The notes under the pieces: generated by a model
The model's input: only the letters and a program-made list of their open reading frames with translations
Databases searched by the model: none
What the model was told of the DNA's origin: nothing
Program-made: the position numbers and the translations under genes
NCBI GenBank assembly: GCA_902580945.1
Contig: CACHML010000001.1
Location: 1 to 64,000, forward strand
Direction: 5' to 3'
Length of the DNA stretch: 64,000 nucleotides
Origin: an uncultured Pelagibacteraceae bacterium
GTDB taxonomy: Bacteria > Pseudomonadota > Alphaproteobacteria > Pelagibacterales > Pelagibacteraceae
In this document: positions 26,720-35,780 of the stretch, piece after piece
How positions within the stretch are numbered: the stretch's first letter is position 1
How the letters are laid out: every line of letters begins with the position of its first letter

Positions 26720-28340
26720 TATTATCTTTTAAAATATATTTAGAAGATATTGTAATAAAAAAAGCTGCAATTAAAATTAAAAATAATGATGGCACTGCTG
26801 CTGCTTCAAGCATGTCCTCGGATGCAGAAATATATGCTGTTGTTGCAAATGTTTCAAAATTAAAAGGTCTTAAAACTAAGGTAATTGGTAATTCTCTAAT
26901 TATTTCCAGCGAAATTAGTATAATTACAAATAAAAGTGAATTTCTTAAATATGGAATGTGGATATTAAAAAAAGTCTTTCTTTTTGAATAACCAAGTAGA
27001 TAGGCACTTTCATCAACTGAAAAATTTATTTTTTCATAACCAGATTTAATCCCATTAAATGCTAATGAATAAAAACGAATGAAATAAACAATTATTAATC
27101 CTAAGATTGACCCAATAAATATTTTTTTAATAGATAAAAAACCAAGAGATTTAATTATATTATTATCAAACCATGCAATAAAAGTTATAAAGGCTACAGC
27201 TAATATTACACCTGGTATTGCATATCCTGATATTGATAGTGTCGATAAAAAATTAAGAGTTTTATTTTTGGAAACACGGTTACCATAATTTGAAAGCAAT
27301 GCAAAAAATATTAAAACAATACTGGATAGTGTCACTAAATATAAAGTATTTAATAAAAGGTTAATTACATTTACATCAAAAAAGTTTTCTGGAAATTTAA
27401 TTGTCCAATAGACCATTTGACTTAATGGAAATAAAAAACTAAAAAAAAATAATAGAAAACAAAACAAGAATGCAAAAAAAGAATTTATACCTGAGAGTTT
27501 TATTTTTTCTTTTTGTTTAAATCCACCTCTAGAGTCCAAATGATATTTTGCCTTTTTTCTAGATAGTTTTTCTGTTAAAAATAAAATGAATATGAATAAT
27601 AGTAAAAAGAAAGATATTCTATTTGCAAAAGCTAAATCATCAAATGTTATCCATGCATTATAAATACCTGTTGTAAGAGTATTAACTGAAAAAAAGTCAA
27701 CAGCTCCAAATTCTGCCAATGTTTCCATTGCAACTAAAGATAGACCTGCAACAATTGCAGGTCGTGAAGCAGGTAAAATAATAAAAAAAAAAGATTTAAA
27801 TTTCGAAAAACCTAAGTTTTTTCCAAGTTCAATTAAGTTTTGTGATTGATATAAAAATGAAGATCTTCCTAATATGTAAACATAAGCGTAAAGTGAAAAT
27901 GAAATTGATAAAATTAATCCAAACATACCGTCAAATTTTGGTATAAGTTGATTAAATTCGCCTTCACCAAATAAGGTCTTTAATATAGTAAATGCAGTTC
28001 CGAAATTATCAAAGAAGGCAAATAACGAATATGCATATATATAAGGTGGAATTGCAAAAGATAAAATTAAAGCCCATTTAAAAAAGTTAACTCCAGGAAA
28101 TTCATAAAACGACACTAAATATGATGCTCCTACTCCCAAGATAAAAGTTAAAATTAAAACACCAATCAAAAGCAATAAAGAATTAAGAATATACTCAAAT
28201 AGAAAAGTGGATTTTAAAATTTCAAAATATCGAGAAGTTTCTTCAAAAAAACTAATTGAAACGGTTATAATTGGAATAATAACAAGTAATGAAACTAATA
28301 AAGAGCTTAAAAACCATATATTAAGTTTGTTTGAATTCAT
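26712..28340 (-). CDS. Ferric iron ABC transporter permease (FbpB-like, two fused permease domains)
   Basis: This 542-residue inner-membrane protein has about twelve hydrophobic helices and two BPD_transp_1 units. The two coupling loops are visible as LIELGKNLGFSKFKSFFFII and ESAYLLGYSKRKTFFNIHIP. FbpB-type permeases are such internal duplications. It lies after a hairpin at 28388-28420 that separates it from the binding-protein gene. It overlaps the ATPase start by eight bases. Confidence 0.9.
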   Translation of the reverse strand: MNSNKLNIWFLSSLLVSLLVIIPIITVSISFFEETSRYFEILKSTFLFEYILNSLLLLIGVLILTFILGVGASYLVSFYEFPGVNFFKWALILSFAIPPYIYAYSLFAFFDNFGTAFTILKTLFGEGEFNQLIPKFDGMFGLILSISFSLYAYVYILGRSSFLYQSQNLIELGKNLGFSKFKSFFFIILPASRPAIVAGLSLVAMETLAEFGAVDFFSVNTLTTGIYNAWITFDDLAFANRISFFLLLFIFILFLTEKLSRKKAKYHLDSRGGFKQKEKIKLSGINSFFAFLFCFLLFFFSFLFPLSQMVYWTIKFPENFFDVNVINLLLNTLYLVTLSSIVLIFFALLSNYGNRVSKNKTLNFLSTLSISGYAIPGVILAVAFITFIAWFDNNIIKSLGFLSIKKIFIGSILGLIIVYFIRFYSLAFNGIKSGYEKINFSVDESAYLLGYSKRKTFFNIHIPYLRNSLLFVIILISLEIIRELPITLVLRPFNFETFATTAYISASEDMLEAAAVPSLFLILIAAFFITISSKYILKDNNE

Positions 28341-28387
28341 AAGAGTAATTTAATTTAATCTTCAATATAGTCTCAATTTAATAATTT

Positions 28388-28420
28388 AAAAGTGCCTACG
28401 AAAGATACATAAGCACTTTT
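28388..28420 (-). terminator. Intra-operon hairpin before the iron permease gene
   Basis: AAAAGTGC (complement of 28413-28420) pairs with GCACTTTT (complement of 28388-28395) around a 17-base loop on the minus strand. It lies after the binding protein and 60-residue gene and before the permease ATG at 28340. A weak T-run follows. It resembles the hairpins after the other two binding-protein genes in the window. Confidence 0.6.
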
Positions 28421-28432
28421 ATTAAGAAAAGG

Positions 28433-28615
28433 TCAGACATTGAATACTTTTAGAATGTGCGGAAAATCTTTAGTATTTATCTCTGAGAACTTTCTTTTAT
28501 TTATTCTATTGTTAATTTTTTTACACTCCTCAGCACATGGGACACATGGCTTGGCTGATTTATTGTAATTAACATCAGATATAAATTTTTTTTTATTCGT
28601 CAATGTTACTTCCAA
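28433..28615 (-). CDS. Small Cys-containing protein after the iron-binding protein gene
   Basis: This 60-residue frame starts with TTG overlapping the last ten bases of the binding-protein gene and stops just before the operon hairpin. It holds a three-Cys cluster CVPCAEECKKINN (CxxCxxxC) at about residues 23-35, and is otherwise Lys/Asn rich. The Cys pattern fits metal binding, but no family is recognised. A second TTG four codons later is an alternative start. Moderate to low certainty. Confidence 0.45.
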   Translation of the reverse strand: MEVTLTNKKKFISDVNYNKSAKPCVPCAEECKKINNRINKRKFSEINTKDFPHILKVFNV

Positions 28616-29634
28616 CCTGCAGCTGTCATTACTTCTAATGCGTCTGCTTGTTTATCTCCATAACTAGCAACACTTGTGGTTAAATCTTGTTTAAAATCTA
28701 AACCTAAGTTGTTTACTACTAATGGGTTTGGTGACACACCTGAAATCATCGGGAACTCAAAAGTATTATTAGTGAAATGTTCTTGAGCCTCAGGTGATAA
28801 TAAATAATCTACAAGTGCAATTGCATTAGCTTTATTTGGAGCACCTTTAACAAGAGCAGCACAACTAATGTTCATATGTGTTCCTCTATCGTTTTGATTA
28901 GGGAAAAATGCTTTTACTTTTTTAGCAGCTGCTTGTTGTTCTGCACCTTTGTTCCCTGATAACATCAAAGCTAAATAGTATGTGTTTGCAACTGCAATAT
29001 CTGCTTCTCCTGCTGCAACTGCCATAATCTGAGCTCTATCATTACCTTTTGGATCTCTAGCCATGTTAGCAACAACACCTTTTGCCCACTCTCCAGCAGC
29101 TTTTTTCCCATTATTTTTTACTAATGATGCTACTAAAGATTTGTTGTAAATATTGCTAGATGCTCTTATTGCAATTCTACCTTTCCATTTAGGATCCGCC
29201 AGACTTTCATAAGTTAATCCAGATAATTCGGCACCACTAACTCTTTCTGGAGCGTAATAGACTATTCTAGCTCTCTTAGCTACACCAACCCAGTGAGTTG
29301 TTCTAAAGTTTTTTGGAACTGAAGATTTGATAGTTGGCGAAACAAGTCCTGCTTGCGTCATACCTTTAGCTTTAAAAGCACCACATCTTCCAGCATCTGC
29401 TGTTATGTAAAGATCGGCAGCTGAGTCTGCTCCTTCTTCGATCATTCTTTTTTCTAAAGCTCCAGCTTTACCATTAATTAAATTTACTTTAATTCCAGTT
29501 GCTGCAGTAAATTTACTATAAAGTTCTGCGTCAGCTTTATAGTGTCTAGCATTGAATATATTCACCTCATTTGCTATCGCAAAAGTTGAAACAAATAAGG
29601 ATAGAATTAATGCTGAAATTGATATTTTTTTCAT
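28606..29634 (-). CDS. Ferric iron ABC transporter substrate-binding protein (FbpA/FutA-like)
   Basis: This 342-residue protein has a signal peptide (ISISALILSLFVSTFAIA). The mature start NEVNIFNARHYKADAELYS is typical of FutA/FbpA ferric-binding proteins. Iron-ligand tyrosines are visible in SNIYNK and ANTYYLALML, and YYAPERV adds another. It captures Fe(III) in the periplasm for the permease and ATPase downstream. A Fur-box-like palindrome lies about 60 bases upstream of its start, so it is probably iron-repressed. Confidence 0.93.
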   Translation of the reverse strand: MKKISISALILSLFVSTFAIANEVNIFNARHYKADAELYSKFTAATGIKVNLINGKAGALEKRMIEEGADSAADLYITADAGRCGAFKAKGMTQAGLVSPTIKSSVPKNFRTTHWVGVAKRARIVYYAPERVSGAELSGLTYESLADPKWKGRIAIRASSNIYNKSLVASLVKNNGKKAAGEWAKGVVANMARDPKGNDRAQIMAVAAGEADIAVANTYYLALMLSGNKGAEQQAAAKKVKAFFPNQNDRGTHMNISCAALVKGAPNKANAIALVDYLLSPEAQEHFTNNTFEFPMISGVSPNPLVVNNLGLDFKQDLTTSVASYGDKQADALEVMTAAGWK

Positions 29635-29693
29635 TAATCTCTCTCTATGTTAATTGTTAATGTATTTATAATGATTTTGAGAACTATTCGCAA

Positions 29694-29714
29694 TGAGAAT
29701 GATTATCAATCTCA
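29694..29714. promoter_or_regulatory. Fur-box-like operator upstream of the ferric-binding protein gene
   Basis: The 21-base stretch TGAGAATGATTATCAATCTC plus A is an imperfect palindrome that closely follows the classical Fur box pattern (two GAT/ATC-rich half sites). Outer arms ACTATT and AATAGT flank it and extend the symmetry. It sits about 60 bases before the FutA-like start and about 40 bases downstream of the LysR stop. Iron repression by Fur is the natural reading. Confidence 0.8.
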
Positions 29715-29754
29715 ATAGTGTCGCAGATATGATTTATGTGATTTTTAGGGTTTT

Positions 29755-30645
29755 TTAAGACTTAAACTCAGAAATTTTACTATAAAGAAAGTTTCTAAAG
29801 GTTGTAACTCTAGCAACATTTTTAAGAGATTCTGGAAAAACGAAATGAGCTTCTGTAATTGGGCCTTCAACGTTAGGTAAAACTTTAATTACATTTCTTG
29901 ATAATGATACCAAATAATCAGGTAAAGCAGCAAGTCCTACTCCACTTTCAACTGCTAGTAACAAACCCATAACACTGTTTACCTTCATTACAGTTTTTCT
30001 TTTTTTATTATCTTTCACTCCTAATTTCAGTGCCCAATCAGGATTAAAAACAGGAGAAGGTGCCCCTCTTCCAAATGATATAAATTTGTGCTTGCTTAAA
30101 TCATTTATTGTTTTTGGTATTCCATATTTTTCTAAATATTTAGTAGACCCATAAATATGGTAATTAATATCCATCAATTTTCTTTGAATATAATTTAATT
30201 GTTTAGGTCTTCTCATAAAAATACCAATATCGGCTTGTCTAGTACTTAAATCCAATTCTTTATCATCAAAAATTAATTCTATTTCAATTTCTGGATTTAA
30301 TTGCATAAATTCTTGAATCCTTGGTGTTAACCAGTGGGTACCAAAACTTCTTACAGTAGTAATAGTCAATTTTCCTGTTGGCTTATGTTTTTGGTCCCCC
30401 AATGTTGTTTCAACCTCTTTAAGTTTACTTATTACCTCATGAGCTGTTTTGTAAACGTACTCTCCATTTTCAGTTAACGTTAAGCCTCTAGCATGTCTTT
30501 CAAATAATTTTACTTTTAAATCTTCCTCTAATGACTGAATTTGTCTGCTTATAGCAGACTGGCTTAGATTAAGTATAACTGTAGCGCTGGTAAAGCTACC
30601 TGCTTCGGCTACTGCATGAAAAATTTTTAATTTATCCCAATCCAT
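29755..30645 (-). CDS. LysR-family transcriptional regulator
   Basis: This 296-residue regulator begins with a winged helix-turn-helix (FHAVAEAGSFTSATVILNLS then QSAISRQIQSLEEDL, residues 10-44). The effector-binding domain includes KLTITTVRSFGTHWLTPRIQ. It overlaps the stop of the acuI gene by one base and so is co-transcribed with acuI and probably folE. Acrylate or a related metabolite is a possible effector. The target may be its own operon, but no operator could be assigned. Confidence 0.92.
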   Translation of the reverse strand: MDWDKLKIFHAVAEAGSFTSATVILNLSQSAISRQIQSLEEDLKVKLFERHARGLTLTENGEYVYKTAHEVISKLKEVETTLGDQKHKPTGKLTITTVRSFGTHWLTPRIQEFMQLNPEIEIELIFDDKELDLSTRQADIGIFMRRPKQLNYIQRKLMDINYHIYGSTKYLEKYGIPKTINDLSKHKFISFGRGAPSPVFNPDWALKLGVKDNKKRKTVMKVNSVMGLLLAVESGVGLAALPDYLVSLSRNVIKVLPNVEGPITEAHFVFPESLKNVARVTTFRNFLYSKISEFKS

Positions 30646-31646
30646 TATTTATTTACATCAACTAATATTCTATTTTTTAATTTTCCTTCTAACATTTCAG
30701 GAAAAACATTTAAAAGTTCATTCAAACCCACAGTTTTAATTGATTTTTCCAAAATATTGAAATCTACATATTTGGGAACTTCACCCCAAACAAACTCTTT
30801 TCTTTTATTACTAATATTTACTGAGTCGATGCCCCATAATTTAACTGCTCTTAGAAAAAAAGGCACAACTGAAGTATTTAATTTATTGCTACTTGCATTA
30901 CCACAAATTGCTACTATTCCTTTTAATCTAGTTTGAGAAATTGCATTAGCTAAAATATTTCCACCAACAGTGTCTACAACACCATCCCAAGTACCTTTTC
31001 CAATCAAACCAGCTTCACCTTCAAATTCTTTACGATCTATAACGTTTTTCGCACCTAATTCCCTCAAATATTCTGCTTTATCTGGTTTACCTGTCAATGC
31101 AGTTACATTACAACCCATTTTAGATAATACCATTACTGCAACCATTCCAACACCCCCAGTAGATCCAGTTACAAGTACATCGTTAACTTTGCTTTGTAAA
31201 AATAACTCTTCTTTAGCTTTTACGGCAAAGGCACATAGCATTGCTGTTAAGCCAGCAGTTCCCATCATCATTGCATTTTTGCTATTTAGATTTTTTGGTC
31301 TTTTTATTAGATGTTCTGCTTTAACTCTTGCGTATTGTGAAAATCCACCATGAAATAATTCACCAACTCTACAACCAGTAAGAATTACCTCATCTCCAAC
31401 TTTAAATTCATCTGATTTACTTTCGCTAACTGATCCAGAAAAATCAATCCCAGGAATTCTTGGAAACTCTTTAACTAACTTTGCACCATTTTTTAAAATT
31501 AAAGCATCTTTATAATTTAAATCAGAGTAATCGACTTTTACTAAGACATCACCGTCTTTTAGAAAATCTAAATTTAAATCACTAACTGCTCTAGTGAACT
31601 TTTCTCCCTCTTGGTTAATAACCAAGGCTTTAAAAGTATCAGGCAT
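30645..31646 (-). CDS. acuI: Acrylyl-CoA reductase (AcuI/YhdH-like MDR family)
   Basis: This 333-residue zinc-free medium-chain reductase has FPRIPGIDFSGSV, GDEVILTGCRVGELFHGGFS and the NADPH Rossmann motif VLVTGSTGGVGMVAVMVLSK. These are hallmarks of AcuI/YhdH proteins, which reduce toxic acrylyl-CoA to propionyl-CoA after DMSP cleavage. The dddP gene elsewhere in the window makes acrylate and supports this assignment. It lies between folE and lysR with short spacing or overlap. Other quinone-reductase-like substrates are an alternative. Confidence 0.85.
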   Translation of the reverse strand: MPDTFKALVINQEGEKFTRAVSDLNLDFLKDGDVLVKVDYSDLNYKDALILKNGAKLVKEFPRIPGIDFSGSVSESKSDEFKVGDEVILTGCRVGELFHGGFSQYARVKAEHLIKRPKNLNSKNAMMMGTAGLTAMLCAFAVKAKEELFLQSKVNDVLVTGSTGGVGMVAVMVLSKMGCNVTALTGKPDKAEYLRELGAKNVIDRKEFEGEAGLIGKGTWDGVVDTVGGNILANAISQTRLKGIVAICGNASSNKLNTSVVPFFLRAVKLWGIDSVNISNKRKEFVWGEVPKYVDFNILEKSIKTVGLNELLNVFPEMLEGKLKNRILVDVNK

Positions 31647-31660
31647 TTTTTAATTAAACT

Positions 31661-32263
31661 CTATTTTGCTATAAATCTCAAATATCTATTTTGATAGCTA
31701 AGATCATCTTTAAATTGACCTAGATAAAAATTAGTGACTGTTGTTGCTTGTTCTTTTTTTATACCTCTCATAGTCATACACTGATGAGTTGAATCTATTG
31801 TAACAGCAACACCTTTGGCATCTAAAGACTCCATCAATGTATTTGCAATTTGAACTGTTAATCTTTCTTGAGTTTGAAGTCTTTTAGAAAAAACTTCAAC
31901 AACTCTTGCAATTTTACTCAAACCAACGACTCTTTCATTTGGAATATAGGCAACGTGAGCAATGCCAATTATTGGAGCCATATGATGTTCACAATGACTT
32001 TGAACAGATATATTTTTTTGAACTACCATATCACTATATCCTTCTACATCTCCAAATGTTTTGCTTAAGATTTCTTTTGGATCTTCTTGGTAGCCTTTAA
32101 AATATTCTTTAAACGCTTTTGTTACTCTTTTAGGAGTTTCTAGTAAACCCTCTCTAGTAGGGTCCTCTCCTATCCATCTTAAAATTTTAATAAATGCCTC
32201 TCTAGCCTCCTCATCGGAAACGCTTTCTGGTTTTTTGTTATTTTCGTTTTTTACTAATTTCAT
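31661..32263 (-). CDS. folE: GTP cyclohydrolase I
   Basis: This 200-residue enzyme converts GTP to dihydroneopterin triphosphate, the first step of folate synthesis. Zinc ligands are in VQSHCEHHMAPIIG and HQCMTMRGI. The segment VGLSKIARVVEVFSKRLQTQ and the final QNRYLRFIAK are typical. A folate supply fits the many THF-linked demethylation genes in the window. It diverges from hisI and heads the acuI-lysR run. Confidence 0.95.
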   Translation of the reverse strand: MKLVKNENNKKPESVSDEEAREAFIKILRWIGEDPTREGLLETPKRVTKAFKEYFKGYQEDPKEILSKTFGDVEGYSDMVVQKNISVQSHCEHHMAPIIGIAHVAYIPNERVVGLSKIARVVEVFSKRLQTQERLTVQIANTLMESLDAKGVAVTIDSTHQCMTMRGIKKEQATTVTNFYLGQFKDDLSYQNRYLRFIAK

Positions 32264-32343
32264 GAAGGGTTTTTATATATATAAATCGTCAAATTTAAAA
32301 TATTTAATATATTCCTTAATATGCTAGATAATGCGGATTATAT

Positions 32344-32811
32344 ATGTTTAAAAAAAGAGAAAATGTCGCTGATATAGAGGAAGGTAACCTATTATCGCCA
32401 AAATTTGATAATGACGGTTTAATTCCTGTGATTACTACATGCAGTAAAACTAAAGAAATTCTAATGCATGGATATATGAATGTTGAAGCATTAAAATTGA
32501 CTATTGAAACAAAAGAAGCTCATTACTGGAGTAGATCTAGAAAAGCGATTTGGCATAAAGGAAAAACAAGTGGATTTACTCAAAAAGTAAAAGAAATAAG
32601 AATTGATGACGATCAAGATGCGGTATGGATTACTGTTGATATTGGTGATGGAGCTAGTTGCCATGTTGGCTATAGATCTTGCTTCTATAGATCAGTTCCA
32701 ATGGGAAAAATTGAGAATGGTCGAAAAGTCGAAATGAAATTTGAAGAAGAAAACAAAAAATTTGATCCAGAGGTTGTTTATAAAGGACAACCAAATCCTA
32801 CCAAAATTTAA
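32344..32811 (+). CDS. hisI: Phosphoribosyl-AMP cyclohydrolase
   Basis: This 155-residue enzyme opens the adenine ring of phosphoribosyl-AMP in histidine synthesis. The family core is clear: EAHYWSRSRKAIWHKGKTSG, an acidic metal site in IDDDQDAVW, and GASCHVGYRSCFYR with two zinc-ligand Cys. It has an N-terminal extension of about 30 residues (RENVADIEEGNLLSPKFD), typical of the alphaproteobacterial form without a HisE domain. It overlaps the next gene by one base. Confidence 0.95.
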   Translation: MFKKRENVADIEEGNLLSPKFDNDGLIPVITTCSKTKEILMHGYMNVEALKLTIETKEAHYWSRSRKAIWHKGKTSGFTQKVKEIRIDDDQDAVWITVDIGDGASCHVGYRSCFYRSVPMGKIENGRKVEMKFEEENKKFDPEVVYKGQPNPTKI

Positions 32812-33185
32812 TGAGTGAAATTCAAAAAAATGTTCTTGGAGAAGATTTAGAAGAATGTTCAAAAAATCCTTTAACCGGTTGGTTTAGAGATGGTTGTTGC
32901 AATACAGATGAAAATGATCATGGGTTACATACAGTTTGTGTAAAAGTTAATGATGAATTTTTACAATGGTGTAAAGAAGCTGGTAATGATTTAATCACGC
33001 CTCACCCTGAGTTTGGTTTTCCTGGACTTAAAGATGGTGACAACTGGTGTGTATGTGCAGGTTGGGTTGCTAGAGCCTTAGAAGCAGGAATTGGATGTTC
33101 TATTTATCTAAAAAAAACTCATATGAACACTTTAAAACTTGTACCAATTGAAACTTTAAAAAAGTTTGCAATAGATCTTTCCTAA
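32811..33185 (+). CDS. DUF2237 family protein
   Basis: This 124-residue, Cys-rich protein carries the DUF2237 pattern: NVLGEDLEECSKNPLTGWFR, DGCCNTDENDHGLHTVC, and DGDNWCVCAGWVARALEAG. The function of the family is unknown. It shares a TAATG junction with hisI and abuts the convergent ETF-QO gene with no spacer. Confidence 0.88.
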   Translation: MSEIQKNVLGEDLEECSKNPLTGWFRDGCCNTDENDHGLHTVCVKVNDEFLQWCKEAGNDLITPHPEFGFPGLKDGDNWCVCAGWVARALEAGIGCSIYLKKTHMNTLKLVPIETLKKFAIDLS

Positions 33186-34805
33186 TCACATATTTCCATA
33201 CTTAGGTCCGCCGCCACCTTCTGGGGTAACCCATGTAATATTTTGTGATGGCTCTTTTATATCGCAAGTTTTGCAATGAATACAGTTTTGAGAATTTATA
33301 ACAAACTTTTCAACTTCATTTTCTTTCTGTATTTCATAAACACCAACAGGACAATATCTTTGAGCGGGCTCATCATATTTTCCTAAGGTATATTTAATTG
33401 GCAAATCTTTATCTTTAAGTTGAAGATGAACAGGTTGATTATCTGTATGGTTTGTTCCTGTTAAGTAAACTGAACTAGTTTTATCAAATGTAATCACATT
33501 ATCTGGCTTTGGATACTCTATTTTTGGCATTTCATTAGCGGGCTTCAATGTTTCGTGATCGGCATGCTTATGTTTAAGAGTAAAAGGTAATTTTCCTTTA
33601 AATAAAATTTGATCAATTCCTGTAAATATTATACCTAAAATTAAACCCCAACTAAAACTTGGTTTAACATTTCTGGCTTCATATAATTCCTTATAAACCC
33701 AACTATTTTTAAATTTTTTCTCATAAACAGATAATTCTTTGTTAAGATTAAAATGATCTACGATAGTTTCAGCTGCAATCATCCCGCTCTTCATTGCCGT
33801 GTGAGAACCTTTTATTTTTGGCATATTTAAAGTACCAGCATCACAACCAACTAATAATGCACCTGGCATAAACATTTTAGGCAAACTTTGAAAACCACCT
33901 TCTATAAGTGCTCTTGCTCCATAGGATATTCTTTTACCACCTTCCAACATTGATTTGATTGCAGGATGAGTTTTAAATCTTTGAAATTCATCAAAAGGTG
34001 ATAAATGAGGATTTTTATAATCAAGCCCTATGACATAACCTAAAAAAATCTGTTTATTTTCAGCATGATAAACAAAGCTTCCTCCATAAGTATTATTATC
34101 TAAAGGCCAGCCAGCTGTATGCATTACTAAACCTTCTTCATGTTTTTCCTCTTTTAATTCCCAAATCTCTTTGAAACCAATTCCATATTGTTGTGGATCT
34201 TTACCTTTATCTAATTCAAATTTTTTGATTAATTCTTTTCCTAAATGACCCCTACAGCCTTCCGCGAAAACTGTTACCTTTCCATGGAGCTCCATTCCAG
34301 GTTCATAGCTATCTTTTTTATTTCCATCTTTGTCTAAACCCATGTCTTGAGTTGCAATACCTTTCACAGAACCATCTTCATTATATAAAACCTCACTTGC
34401 AGGAAACCCTGGAAATATTTCAACACCTAAATTTTCAGCTTGCTCTGCTAACCATCTACATAAATTAGCAAGACTAATTATATAGTTATTATGATTTTGT
34501 TGAACTTTAGGTAATAACCAAGTTGGCCAACTAATTTTTTTAGTCTTTCCTAAAAATAAAAATTTTTCTTTAGTAACTTTTGTTTTAATTGGTGCATTAA
34601 GATCCTTCCAATTAGGTAACAGTTCATCTAAAGCTCGTGTTTCAAACACGTTCCCTGATAAAATATGTGCACCTATTTCAGATGCTTTTTCTAACAGGCA
34701 GACATTAATATCTGGATTTAACTGCTTTAATTTAATTGCAGTTGAAAGTCCTGATGGTCCGCCACCTACGATTACTACATCGTATTCCATCACTTCTCTG
34801 GACAT
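33186..34805 (-). CDS. Electron transfer flavoprotein-ubiquinone oxidoreductase
   Basis: This 539-residue membrane-associated protein passes electrons from ETF to ubiquinone. It has the FAD dinucleotide fold VVIVGGGPSGLSTAIKLKQL. A C-terminal 4Fe-4S site follows (CPVGVYEI, then NCIHCKTCDIKEPSQNITW) and ends GGGGPKYGNM, as in other ETF-QOs. It terminates the run that begins with BHMT and follows etfA by 21 bases. The electron source is likely the DMGDH-like flavoproteins, and fatty acid or acyl-CoA enzymes may share it. Confidence 0.96.
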   Translation of the reverse strand: MSREVMEYDVVIVGGGPSGLSTAIKLKQLNPDINVCLLEKASEIGAHILSGNVFETRALDELLPNWKDLNAPIKTKVTKEKFLFLGKTKKISWPTWLLPKVQQNHNNYIISLANLCRWLAEQAENLGVEIFPGFPASEVLYNEDGSVKGIATQDMGLDKDGNKKDSYEPGMELHGKVTVFAEGCRGHLGKELIKKFELDKGKDPQQYGIGFKEIWELKEEKHEEGLVMHTAGWPLDNNTYGGSFVYHAENKQIFLGYVIGLDYKNPHLSPFDEFQRFKTHPAIKSMLEGGKRISYGARALIEGGFQSLPKMFMPGALLVGCDAGTLNMPKIKGSHTAMKSGMIAAETIVDHFNLNKELSVYEKKFKNSWVYKELYEARNVKPSFSWGLILGIIFTGIDQILFKGKLPFTLKHKHADHETLKPANEMPKIEYPKPDNVITFDKTSSVYLTGTNHTDNQPVHLQLKDKDLPIKYTLGKYDEPAQRYCPVGVYEIQKENEVEKFVINSQNCIHCKTCDIKEPSQNITWVTPEGGGGPKYGNM

Positions 34806-34826
34806 ATTATTTTTTTACAGTATTTG

Positions 34827-35780
34827 TTATTTTTGTATAGTGTTTAATTTGTTCAACTCCTCTAAGAATTGAGGAAGTGCTTCGAATAAATCAGCTTCTA
34901 GGCCGTAGTCTGCGACACTAAAAATTGGTGCCTCACCATCTTTATTTATAGCCACGATAACTTTACTTTCTTTCATGCCAGCTAAATGCTGGATAGCCCC
35001 AGAAATTCCAACTGCTATATATAAGTCTGGAACTACTACTTTACCTGTTTGTCCAACCTGATGTTCGTTTGTAATATAACCTGCATCAACTGCTGCTCTT
35101 GATGCCCCTATTGCAGCATTTAATTTGTCTGCAACATCAGTTATTAATTTGAAATTCTCACCACTTTGCAACCCTCTTCCTCCAGAAATAACAATTCTAG
35201 CTGTTCCTAATTCAGGTCTATCTGATTTAATTTCCTCTCTGTTCACAAATTTTGTGTTTTCAGTTTTATCTGCTGCATCCACTTTCTCAATTTCTGCTGA
35301 CCCACCTGTGGTTTCAGCCGCCTCAAATGATGTTGGTCTTATTGTTATACACTTTTTCTCGTCATTACTTTTGACAGTAGCAAATGCATTACCAGCATAA
35401 ATTGGTCTTAGGAATGTATCTGGAGCAATTACTTTTATTATATCACTCACTTGTGAAATATCTAATAATGCAGCAATTCTAGGCATTAGATTTTTTCCAA
35501 AGGTATTTGCTGAACAGACTATATGAGAGTATTTATCTGCATGTTTTAAAATTGCTGAAGTATAATTTTCAGCAATATAATTTTCATAAATTTCATTGTC
35601 CATATGAAGTACTTTTTTTACCAAAGGCACCTCAGATAAGGATTTTGCAACATCATCTGCGTTATGACCAATTAATAAAACATGTAAGTCTTGATCTATT
35701 TGAGATGCAGCTGTAATTGCGTTTAAAGTAAATGATTTGACTTCTTTATTGTTATGCTCTGCTATCAATAAAACTGACAT
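34827..35780 (-). CDS. etfA: Electron transfer flavoprotein alpha subunit
   Basis: This 317-residue ETF alpha subunit has the FAD-binding C-terminal domain with [35 protein letters not shown] and [15 protein letters not shown]. It accepts electrons from dehydrogenases and delivers them to ETF-QO. It overlaps etfB by one base in a TAATG-like junction and is 21 bases from the ETF-QO gene. Confidence 0.96.
   Translation of the reverse strand: MSVLLIAEHNNKEVKSFTLNAITAASQIDQDLHVLLIGHNADDVAKSLSEVPLVKKVLHMDNEIYENYIAENYTSAILKHADKYSHIVCSANTFGKNLMPRIAALLDISQVSDIIKVIAPDTFLRPIYAGNAFATVKSNDEKKCITIRPTSFEAAETTGGSAEIEKVDAADKTENTKFVNREEIKSDRPELGTARIVISGGRGLQSGENFKLITDVADKLNAAIGASRAAVDAGYITNEHQVGQTGKVVVPDLYIAVGISGAIQHLAGMKESKVIVAINKDGEAPIFSVADYGLEADLFEALPQFLEELNKLNTIQK

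Noticed and set aside
30970-31353. 127-residue plus-strand frame inside acuI
   Set aside because: Antisense shadow of a recognised reductase, rich in Pro/Thr/Ser from reverse reading of AT-rich codons.
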